Below are positions 38,547 to 47,200 of a stretch of 48,080 nt of DNA, in pieces (position 1 is the stretch's first letter; each line of letters opens with the position of its first letter). The notes beneath the pieces are model-generated. The model was not told the DNA's origin and ran no database searches. It saw only the letters and a program-made list of their open reading frames with translations. Both the position numbers and the translations under genes were made by a program. The stretch comes from Candidatus Obscuribacter sp. (GTDB lineage Bacteria > Cyanobacteriota > Vampirovibrionia > Obscuribacterales > Obscuribacteraceae), in assembly GCA_021772095.1 (NCBI GenBank), contig JADYXR010000259.1, forward strand, positions 1-48,080, given 5' to 3'.

Positions 38547-40646
38547 TTAGCGTGCGATTCGGATAACTTTCTTCTCGTTGTCGACGATGAATTTCATGTG
38601 CCCAAAGAAGTCTTGACCGAGTACATCTTGCCCGCACGAGGGGCTAACTACAACCTGAACGCTTTGTTTGCGGATTGAGCCCAACTCGATGGTCCCAGCC
38701 TGACAGACGTATGCGCCAGTGGAGGATCCGCCCGCACCATGGATTTGGGTTTGACCTAACGGTTCGAGATCGCACATCATCATAGACCTCATCGAAAACA
38801 AAGTGTACGGCGCGCCGGTATCGAAGTTCATTTCAGTGTTTTTTCCATTCACTTTGGCACTGACCATCATGTTTCCATCCAACATGCGAAACGGGATTTC
38901 AACAGAGTCATACGACATTTCTTTGGCGAAGTCCTTGCTGTCGCGCATGAAATGAATATAGTTGGAGTGACGATCGATCTGATAGTGCATGCCGCTGAGA
39001 AACGGCTGTCCAAGCAACATTGCCTGACTGCCTTCGATAACTTGAACCGGCAATTTTCGTTTGATTCTTCCGATCGAAACTTCAAGCGGCATCTCCCATC
39101 CACGAAGCGCTCCAGCCGCACCTGATCCAACGAATTGAGATTTGCCATCGGGTGGTTTAATTCCCAAAGCCAGCAAATCATTTTTGCCGACGACAACTTT
39201 AAAAGCTCCTGTGTCTATAAGGATATGCGTGGGACGGCCGTTAATGCTGCCGCGAACGTAAAGGTGATCGCCCGGCCGCCGATCGTATGGAATGCGCTCC
39301 TCAGGCGGCATCGAGAGGGTCGCTATTTTGCTGTCGACCTTCGAAGCGAACGCCGATTCTGCCTTCATCACCGAAGTGTATGGCTTCACGGCTGTTTTCG
39401 GACCTCGTCCACCTCGCACCGCCATCGCAGAACGCCGTTTGAATTCATCATCCATCCGCGTTTTGACCCAAAGTTTTGTTTTAGGAAAATGTTTGTCAAC
39501 TAAGGCATCGTGATCGCCGCCAAGGATGCCGGTAATAGCGGCTGAACAAACGACCTTCGCGCCTTCGCCACCCGGCTGTAAATAGTAATCCATTCGGTGT
39601 TTGTCATCGTGCAGGATGGCACCAGACTCAGTATCATAACTGGTGACGAATGCTTTCTCGTTGGACACGCCCAGGTAATTATTGATAGCTTGGGCAAATT
39701 GCGAGATCAATTCCTCATGCAATTTTGCCGTTTCGAACGGCTCGTCGAGGTCTTTTCCACCGATGTCTTTAGACGGTCGCTCGAATATATAGATGTCGCG
39801 ACCTTCGGTGAGACCGCAGTCCTGGTCGAGCGTAATTCGCTCCATGCCCGGCTTGGATTGGTTTCTTCTCTCAGGCCATTTGTCTGAGATGTTGGGTGCT
39901 ACTGTGACTGTCGCGCCTGACTCTTCGAGCAGTGCGTATACATTACTCGGCAAGCGCGAGATCACGGATCGCAACGCGCCTACGGTGCTGGAGTTCACCG
40001 ATGGGTGTCCGGCTGCTGGTGGCACGATGTTGATTCTGTTGATAAACGCAGGAGTGCGTCCTGCCTGGGAAGCGGTTCTTGCGCCGGTAGCCGGTCTTGA
40101 ACCCGCAACGCTTCCCTGTCGAAGTTGCAACGGGGTTTGCCCACCACTGATCACTGCTGTGTGAGATGTCACTCCGGAGGTGCTGCCGGAACTTCCCGGC
40201 ATGCTAATTCCGGTCTGTGGAGAACCAGTTCCAGTAGCCATATTCGCTACCGCTGAACTCGCGACAGAAGTCGCCACTCTCGTTGAAATCGGTGATGATG
40301 AGGCGGCTGAAGTCGGAGGCGAATACAAACCGTTTGGATCGACTGATTTGATGCAGCGATCGGCCATGGTTGCAGCAGCGCTTCCTGCAAAAATCCTTTT
40401 GATGTCATTGTAGACTTTTACTGCCTGTTGCCGCTTGCCGAGCGAAGCATGGCAATGTGCGATGTATAAATAATTTTCGGCTGACCCATCTCCGAGCTTC
40501 ATCGCCGCCTCGAAATTGGCGAGCGCCACAGCGTAATCCTTGCGCTTGTAGTCAGCCATTCCGGCGGCATGCCTGGTTTCTCTTTCAGAGGCAGCGCTGA
40601 CCGAGTAAGTTCCGGATAATAGCAGTGCCACCAGTATTAGTGGCAT
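38547..40646 (-). CDS. Exported TPR protein with two retropepsin-like aspartic protease domains
   Basis: A 699-residue protein. It has a signal peptide (MPLILVALLLSGTYSVSA), then two TPR-like repeats (YKRKDYAVALANFEAAMKLG, HASLGKRQQAVKVYNDI), a Ser/Thr/Gly/Pro-rich linker and a domain of about 200 residues of unknown type. Two clan-AA aspartic protease-like domains follow. Their Asp-Thr-Gly triads are at Asp478 (ILIDTGAFKVV) and Asp609 (NFDTGAPYTLF). Each is followed by the family's later glycine block, LLGQPFLSGMHYQID or VLGQDFFGHMKFIVD. Two domains in one chain could pair as in pepsin. The ATG has AGGA seven bases upstream; a GTG start at 40679 is possible. First gene of the likely kinase operon. 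Confidence 0.85.
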   Translation of the reverse strand: MPLILVALLLSGTYSVSAASERETRHAAGMADYKRKDYAVALANFEAAMKLGDGSAENYLYIAHCHASLGKRQQAVKVYNDIKRIFAGSAAATMADRCIKSVDPNGLYSPPTSAASSSPISTRVATSVASSAVANMATGTGSPQTGISMPGSSGSTSGVTSHTAVISGGQTPLQLRQGSVAGSRPATGARTASQAGRTPAFINRINIVPPAAGHPSVNSSTVGALRSVISRLPSNVYALLEESGATVTVAPNISDKWPERRNQSKPGMERITLDQDCGLTEGRDIYIFERPSKDIGGKDLDEPFETAKLHEELISQFAQAINNYLGVSNEKAFVTSYDTESGAILHDDKHRMDYYLQPGGEGAKVVCSAAITGILGGDHDALVDKHFPKTKLWVKTRMDDEFKRRSAMAVRGGRGPKTAVKPYTSVMKAESAFASKVDSKIATLSMPPEERIPYDRRPGDHLYVRGSINGRPTHILIDTGAFKVVVGKNDLLALGIKPPDGKSQFVGSGAAGALRGWEMPLEVSIGRIKRKLPVQVIEGSQAMLLGQPFLSGMHYQIDRHSNYIHFMRDSKDFAKEMSYDSVEIPFRMLDGNMMVSAKVNGKNTEMNFDTGAPYTLFSMRSMMMCDLEPLGQTQIHGAGGSSTGAYVCQAGTIELGSIRKQSVQVVVSPSCGQDVLGQDFFGHMKFIVDNEKKVIRIAR

Positions 40647-41318
40647 AAGAATTTCCTGGCGTATGGATCGATCGATCACGTTTTGTTGTCTCTAAAACTT
40701 TGTTGTTTCTGTAACTTTGAGTGGCAAATCCAACAGTTCAATTTCTGTTTGATTCAATTTTTCTGTTCGGTGTTCGAAACTTTCCACCTATTTTGAACCA
40801 GTTCGAACAAACTCTTCAAAACTTCGACGCTTCTCCGGAGAAATCGCCTTCAGGAAATTAGTGCGCCTGTTTGCGCTTCGAACCACACTGATCATATTCC
40901 GCAGTCTGATTATCTGCATCCATATAAAAGATTATAGACAAGTTCGTCGAAACCGTCTGGACCATCGATAGTTTTCCGCGATGCTCGTCGATAATCTCAA
41001 TTGGATGTTATCGATCATCGAAATTCACGAATGGAACAGCTGAGCCCTTTGTTCGATGCATTGTCTCCGCTGTACAGCAAAGTTGTCACTGCGACTGCAA
41101 AAGCACAGAAAAAGAATTTAGCGAAGACGAAACGGATCTTGCCAAATAAAGTGGCGACGCGGTCGCGCTGAGCATCGAAATTGTTGCAACCTTAGACCTC
41201 CGTGCAGAAACGAACCTGTGTTGGCCACTTAACTTTTTGGCACCGGATCGTGCAATAAGGTGGCGTTTCGGCATTGCAGCTGCTAAGCTCCGCATTTGAG
41301 CGGCAGCGGAGACCCATC
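40647..41318. other. 670-base region without a gene between divergent transcription units
   Basis: It must contain the promoters of the minus-strand protease/kinase operon and of the plus-strand paralogue gene. Three TTCGAA palindromes occur at 40773, 40802 and 40877. Two near-copies of TTTGTTGT(C/T)TCT are next to the protease gene (40680-40720). No coding frame with a ribosome-binding site is seen. Confidence 0.45.
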
Positions 41319-41939
41319 GTGACCAAGCCTCGAGACCCAGGAAAAAACATGCGGGCGGAAGAACTGCATACACTTCGAACGACTCCTGAAGGGACGGACG
41401 AGCCTTTTGAGCAAGCATTCGCGGTCGTCGATGCGGCATTCACGTCAGCGCTGATCAGCGGGATCTCACCGCAATGCTTGCGAGACACTCTCTCCTACGG
41501 CTTCTTGAATGTTGCCTCGACCAGACACGATTTGGATGACGAATTACACGAGCAATGGTTATCCGAGCCGGAACTCATGTGGGAGCCCGTGCTCAGCGCG
41601 GTTCTTGCGTACATTGAAGCGTTTAAGGACGACATCATTATTGAGGAAATCGAATCCGAGATGCAGGTGCTGCTGAACGAATGCAATGTGGTGCCATTTT
41701 CTTTGTCGGAACTCGAACAACGTCGACACAACAACACAGCATACAGAATTCTCGAATGGACGATGGACGCATTGGCGCGCCAGCTCAGCAGAGCCGAGCA
41801 CGTTGAACTGGCGTTGTTGACCGAGTGGTTCAAAATCGGTTCGCTTATCGGTGATTGCGCAATGGAAAATTATGCAATCGTCCGGTACAACGCGCCAGCC
41901 GTGCGGGCTTGCTACCAGGTAGAATTTCCCACAGTTTGA
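41319..41939 (+). CDS. Protein of unknown family, paralogue of the gene at 42916-43509
   Basis: A 206-residue, mostly helical, acidic protein without signal peptide or membrane segment. The alignable core FEQAFAVVDAAFTSALISGISP...LSYGFLNVA, followed by VLAYIEAF, matches FERALAVVDASITGALFAGINP...LSFQFLTVA and VVEAIINVF of the paralogue. Both end in a YxxVRxxxP...YxxE segment. The start is GTG 41319 with GGAG seven bases upstream, the same layout as the paralogue. TTG 41274 and ATG 41349 are alternatives. No function can be assigned. Confidence 0.75.
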   Translation: MTKPRDPGKNMRAEELHTLRTTPEGTDEPFEQAFAVVDAAFTSALISGISPQCLRDTLSYGFLNVASTRHDLDDELHEQWLSEPELMWEPVLSAVLAYIEAFKDDIIIEEIESEMQVLLNECNVVPFSLSELEQRRHNNTAYRILEWTMDALARQLSRAEHVELALLTEWFKIGSLIGDCAMENYAIVRYNAPAVRACYQVEFPTV

Positions 41940-42204
41940 CGATCAGCCGCCAGTCTCGGTCTTACGCGGTTTTCGATGAGCAAAGTATGGTCGCTCAAAA
42001 CCGAGGATTGGAGATGCTAAACTGGCATAACTGGATTGAGGAAGTTTGATGTCTGCGTCAGACCGCGACTAGACGCAGTCGATCACTCAGGTTTCATCGC
42101 GCAAGAGCGCGTCATGGAAATGGGCAAACCGTGAGCGCCCATGTGCGCCAGCACGAGCACACTTCGAGTTTAAGCGGCACAAGCGCTCTTCCGGTTCAGC
42201 CGCA

Positions 42205-42876
42205 TCAATCAGCGGTTATAAAATAGAATTGCAAGTCGCGGCGGTGTTCAAATCCAATCGATTCATAACTTCTTATGCCGGGAGTATTGTCTGTTTTTAC
42301 TGTTAAAAACGGAACATTGCCACGCTCACTTATCATCTTCGCAAGCTCAAAAACCAGAGCCCGAGCGTATCCGCGCCCCTGGTAATCGGGGTGAGTGCAA
42401 ACGGCACTAACTTCCTCAAGACCGGGCAACTTCATTCGTTGTCCCGCCATCGCCACTAACCGGGCACCGTCTCTGATACCAACGAAAGTTCCGAACTCAT
42501 TCGTTCGGCTATAAAACGGACCAGGTTTGGCAAGCTCCGCCAATTCCATCATTGCGGGTACGTCAGTTGGGGTCAGTGTTTCGAACGGATGCGCTTTGCA
42601 TGCAATTAAACTTGGACACGTCATTTGTGTCACCGTAAAACTAGTTTTACATTTCCAGTTTTCAGGAAATACGATTTTGGCATTGGTTGAAATAATTCGA
42701 ACGGTGGCGCCGGCGGTGACATTTTTAAGCGCGTCAAAAGATTCGGTACTCTCACTGCGGATACCAGCAAGGCACGTGAACTCCGTCGGGTAGCGCATAG
42801 CGAGAGCATCACCAATCGCTAAATCAGACTGAGAAGTCGACAGCGCGTTATAGATTGGATTATCCAGCAGTTCCAT
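42205..42876 (-). CDS. GNAT-family N-acetyltransferase
   Basis: A 223-residue protein. The C-terminal half has the acetyl-CoA-binding GNAT core: FGTFVGIRDGARLVAMAGQRM (strands 2-3), the signature VCTHPDYQGRGYARALV with the Q-x-x-G-x-G/A loop, and TVKTDNTPGIRSYESIGFEHR. This most resembles FR47-like acetyltransferases. The N-terminal 100 residues are a less conserved, possibly GNAT-like domain. The acceptor is unknown. It stands between the two paralogous unknown proteins, 39 bases before the second one's stop codon on the same strand. The ribosome-binding site is weak. Confidence 0.85.
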   Translation of the reverse strand: MELLDNPIYNALSTSQSDLAIGDALAMRYPTEFTCLAGIRSESTESFDALKNVTAGATVRIISTNAKIVFPENWKCKTSFTVTQMTCPSLIACKAHPFETLTPTDVPAMMELAELAKPGPFYSRTNEFGTFVGIRDGARLVAMAGQRMKLPGLEEVSAVCTHPDYQGRGYARALVFELAKMISERGNVPFLTVKTDNTPGIRSYESIGFEHRRDLQFYFITAD

Positions 42877-42915
42877 TTTTCAAGACTAAGCTCAAAGCGT
42901 TAAAAGTCAATCGCG

Positions 42916-43509
42916 CTATTCCAAGACATCGTGATATGCCATGAGCAAACGCGGAGGATCGTGACGCACTTTGATGTAGGTTTCTGCTTCAATGGAACCG
43001 CCGAGGGCAGCCACTTTTAACCAGCAAACCAGAAGCGCTAGTTCGACAAGAATCATCTCCAACTCATCGTCTTCTGCTATCTTCAAAATCGCCCAATCGA
43101 CTATCGCCAAAGCGATTTCGTTTTCTTTATTCAGCTCGAACACTGACAGCTCATGATCCTGGCATACGGCACGCAGTGCGAAGAACGCGTCAGCTTCTTT
43201 TGCGTCAACCACATTTTCGCGAGCGTCTTCGAACACGTTGATTATGGCTTCGACGACCTGTCCGAATATATCGGTTTTAAACCATCTTTGCAGATCGGTT
43301 TCGGACTTTTCACGGAGCCCGGCTGCTACTGTCAGAAATTGAAACGAGAGCACGGCCTCGAAGCTAAAGGGATTGATGCCAGCGAACAACGCGCCGGTTA
43401 TCGAGGCGTCGACGACAGCTAACGCGCGCTCGAAACGTTCGCCCATTGCTGCCATTGGGGTTGGCTTCGCCGCTGATGATTTTGGGCTGTCCGCTCTCTT
43501 CCTGGGCAC
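42916..43509 (-). CDS. Protein of unknown family, paralogue of the gene at 41319-41939
   Basis: A 197-residue protein with a basic N-terminus (VPRKRADSPKSS) and a helical acidic core. It shares the FERALAVVDASxTxALxxGINP pattern, a central VVEAIINVFEDA helix and the C-terminal YIKVRHDPP...YHDVLE with its paralogue on the other strand. GTG 43509 is preceded by AGGAG at seven bases, so I prefer it to TTG 43527. The gene lies just upstream of the GNAT acetyltransferase in the same direction and may be cotranscribed with it. No known domain is recognised. Confidence 0.75.
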   Translation of the reverse strand: MPRKRADSPKSSAAKPTPMAAMGERFERALAVVDASITGALFAGINPFSFEAVLSFQFLTVAAGLREKSETDLQRWFKTDIFGQVVEAIINVFEDARENVVDAKEADAFFALRAVCQDHELSVFELNKENEIALAIVDWAILKIAEDDELEMILVELALLVCWLKVAALGGSIEAETYIKVRHDPPRLLMAYHDVLE

Positions 43510-43625
43510 TTTAGAACTCCTGACCAATCTTATATTTTAGATCATTCGAACGAATATTTCGGTTTTTGTAAATATGAGATCTTCCCAAGTCTTCAGGCGA
43601 TACCATCTGCGGTATCACAACGCGA

Positions 43626-44093
43626 CTAACTTTTGCGCTGCGATTCCCTGATCAACCGAGTCAGTTCGCGATCGAATGTAGCGGCGAAAGCTCGCTTCTC
43701 GCGATCTCCAAAAGGTTTTGGTCCTCCAGTTATCTCTCCGGTATCCCTGACATCTTGCAATAGATTGCGGATGGACAACCGTTCTCCGATATTCTCCGCT
43801 GTGAATCTTTCGCCACGCGGGTTGATCACCATAACTTCATTGTGGACCAAAATATGCGCAAGCGGGATGTCTTGCGTGATGACTAAATCGCCTGGCACAG
43901 CGCCTTCCGCGATGTAACGATCGGCGGCATCCGCGGACATGTCGACAACAACGCTCGAAAGCAGGGGTGTTGTCGGCAAAGCGATTGCCTTGTTGGCGAC
44001 GAAGATCGCCTCGATAGATTTTCGGTAAGCCGCGGTGGTAACGATGTCTTTGACCGCACCGGGGCAAGCGTCTGCATCGACCCAAATTTTCAT
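43626..44093 (-). CDS. YaiI/YqxD family protein (DUF188, PIN-like)
   Basis: A 155-residue cytoplasmic protein matching the whole family length (about 150). It begins MKIWVDADACPGAVKDIV, has the central DAADRYIAEGAVPGDLVITQDIPLA block and the C-terminal TGGPKPFGDREKRAFAATFDREL motif. The family has a PIN-like fold with conserved acidic residues, and a nuclease role is suspected but not shown. The start ATG 44093 is fixed by the conserved N-terminus. A promoter with near-consensus elements lies about 30 bases upstream. Confidence 0.92.
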   Translation of the reverse strand: MKIWVDADACPGAVKDIVTTAAYRKSIEAIFVANKAIALPTTPLLSSVVVDMSADAADRYIAEGAVPGDLVITQDIPLAHILVHNEVMVINPRGERFTAENIGERLSIRNLLQDVRDTGEITGGPKPFGDREKRAFAATFDRELTRLIRESQRKS

Positions 44094-44121
44094 TGTTAAC
44101 TCGCGCGTAACGTCACGCTAT

Positions 44122-44150
44122 ATCATACCGCTTCGCGATGCTGACTCCAA
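44122..44150 (-). promoter_or_regulatory. Candidate promoter of the YaiI-family gene
   Basis: On the minus strand TTGGAG (44150-44145), a 17-base spacer and TATGAT (44127-44122, 5 of 6) form a sigma-70 type promoter. The transcript would begin about 22 bases before the ATG. Confidence 0.55.
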
Positions 44151-44173
44151 CTGCACTTCAGGAGACGAAAGCA

Positions 44174-44202
44174 TTGAAAGGTTCAGATTCAACTTTAATA
44201 AT
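44174..44202 (+). promoter_or_regulatory. Candidate promoter of the giant glycine-rich protein gene
   Basis: TTGAAA (44174-44179, 5 of 6), a 17-base spacer and AATAAT (44197-44202, 5 of 6) precede the gene. The start of transcription would be near 44209, giving a leader of about 85 bases. Confidence 0.45.
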
Positions 44203-44292
44203 GCTAACCAAAGACAGGAAGTCAAGCAACGATGTTACTATTTTCGGTCTGCCGCCAAAGGCGCGGTATTCATACGCCCCCAGGAGCTTCCG

Positions 44293-47200
44293 ATGTCGAA
44301 CTGGAACAATAGTCTTGCATTGAGCGCAGCCATTCTTTGCCTGACCCAACCTGCCGTAATGGCGAACAACAGCGCTTTCGAGTGGGGTGCCCACGGAAAA
44401 CCAGACCGCATTGTGCCTTTCAATGCCGGCAATGGCGGCAATCCCGGTCAGCCGCGCAGTGCGCGTGACGCTCGTCACTCAGCGAAGATCGAACAGTTTC
44501 GAGTCGACCGATCGATGCAGCCCTCATACAGTTTAGGTTTGCTGCCAAACAATCTCAATCTGCAGTCGATCAAAAACAACATCAAATCCAACCTTTTTGC
44601 GCTCCAGCAGCCAGTTACGATAACGGCGGGTGGTCAGCAAGTCACCATCACCGATACGACGAAACTGACAGCGGCTGAGGCTGTCGCGGTTCAACAGATT
44701 CTGCAGACTGGAACGCAAACTATTCAATTGTCCGCCAAAGGCAACGCGATCGGAGGCTCTGTTGTTTTAAATCAGCAAGATGGTCAGCAATATTCGAAGA
44801 TTGTCATTCCGACCGGCGTTACGCTGATCGATAATGGATCTTCCGGTGACATTCTGGTCAAGGGAAATTTCATCAATCACGGTTCTTTCTATGCGTTGTC
44901 TGACGCTGCCGGAACTTCAACCAGCGTTACTGCAAAAAACATAAACAATAACCGTGGTGGTTTGATAAGCGCCTCGGCGCCAACCGGCTTCGGTATTGAC
45001 TTTGGCAATCTGACTAACGGTGTTGATTTGACTCTCGTTGCGCAGAATGGTTTCATCAACGCCGGGCAGATCACCGGCGGTGGTGGCGGTGCCAACGTCA
45101 GTATTCAAACCAACGAACTGACCAACACGGGTTCGATCTCGGCAACGACCGGCTCTCTCAATATTTCGTCGCTCAGTAACCATACAAATCTCACTATCAA
45201 CAATGCCGGTGGCTCTTTGTCTGCCATCGCCGGTGATATCAACATTGGAAGCACGAATCTTGGATATAACAGCCAAATATTAGTCAATGGCGGCGACTAC
45301 TTCTCGAATAATCTCAACCTGAACGGCGGCGAAGGTTCTGTTGATGGTGTATTAGGGATCGTCTCAGGCAAGGTCAACACCTCAGCTCGCGTGGCGCACA
45401 TAGGCGCGAATACCGAAACCCTGGTGCTCGGTGATACTTGTCTCACGGGCGACCCGACGTTCTGGAACACGGGAGACATCGCCATCACCGGCGATATCAT
45501 CGTTGGAGAAAATCTTTCGATTCTGGCTACCGGAAACATCACCGATACAACCGGTATTGCTCACATGATTGTAGCTCAGACGACCAAGGGTGACGGTCAG
45601 CAAATCAACATCATTGCCGGCGCAAATCTTATGTCGACTGGAACAAAGTCACCCACGATCCCACCTTTAACTGGAATTGCGCCGGGTCAAACTGTGAAGG
45701 TTCTCGGTCCGTCGGCTACCGGGGGCAACATCGACCTCGGCATCAGCATAATCGATTCGACAGGTTTATCAAAAGCAGGTGAAAGCCATAACGGAGGCAA
45801 CGTCACCTTAATTGCCTATTCCAACGCCGGAAGCGGTGGCAACATTAACATTACCGGCTCTGCATCCGGCAAAACCAGCATCAACACCGGTGCAACCGGC
45901 ATCGGGCTCGATGGTCATGTAACCATCATAGCGGGTGGCACCGGTGCTAACGCGGTCAACATCGGTTCAATGAACACCATCGGCGGTGGCGGTGGTGTTG
46001 GCAATGTTCTGATTTCAAATTCAAACGTACTGGGAACCGCAACAGCAACCAGTAATGGAACCTTGAATGGCAAACTGACTGCTGGAGCGCTGCTTGGCGG
46101 AACCATCACACTCGGTCAAATCTTTACCGGCGGCGGCACTCTCACAGTGGAGACTGCGGGCGAAGCGGTTTTGGGAGCAGGAGCCGGAGGAACGGTCTCT
46201 ACTCAATCAGCCTTCTTTCAGGGCACTGGCGGAACATTGACCGTAAATGCAAACACTATTAATGTTGTCGGCAACGTGGTCGCGAGCGGTGGTCCAGGCG
46301 TTCCGGGCTTCACTCCAGTCGGCGGACCTCCGCCTGGAGCTGCGGGTATCGCGGGTACGACGGGCGGCGCAGGCGGCGTGATCAATCTAACCGCCACTGG
46401 TGGTGATATCAAAGTTTCAGCCGGTAAAGTGGTAGTCTCAAGCGGCGGCAATGGCGGCAACGCCAGTCAAGCCGGTGTGGCACTAACAGGTAAAGCCGGA
46501 CCGAAGGGCGCGGCAGGCGGAGCGGGCGGAGCTGGCGGTGTCGTTAACCTCAGCACCACCAGCGGTGACATTATCGCCGAAGCAGGCGCAGGCATCGGCG
46601 CATTAGGCGGTACTGGCGGCAAGGGTTCTAGTGGCGCCATTGGTGGCACCAACGCCAGTACGGGTTTTGCCGGAGGCGCAGGCGGCGCGGGCGGGGCAGC
46701 CGGAAAGGGAGGCACTCTCCTGTTCTCTACTGACAGCGGCGATATCATTCTTCAAGTGGCACCAGGTAACCTCAACTCCAGTCAGGTCACCACCGGCGGT
46801 GGTACAGGTGGCGCGGGCGGCAATGGTGGCAATGGCGGAGTCGGTGCGACCGGGAATGGCGGTATCGGCGGTAAAGGGGCGGCATCAGGAAGTGGAGGTG
46901 CAGCAGGCAAGCTCACCATTCAATCGAATAGCGGAAAAATCGCTCTGGGAGTCGTTCAAAACAACGGAGGCAATGGCGGAGTAGCAGGTTTCGGTGGTAA
47001 CGGCGGGACCGGCGGAACGACCGGCGACGGTGGCAGCGGCGGTGCCGGAGCCACGGGCGGAAGCGGCGGAGCAGCCGGGCTTGTCACGATCTCGACTAAG
47101 GGTGCCGGCACGATTAAAACCAATAACGGTATCCAAAGCTTCGGCGGAAATGGCGCCGATGGCGGTAAAGGTGGTATCGGCGCAGCGGGCAAAGCAGCAG

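Noticed and set aside
41237..41256. Sigma-54 promoter (TTGGCAC...TGCAAT) before the paralogue gene
   Set aside because: The GG-GC distance is one base too long for the -24/-12 elements, and no activator is nearby.
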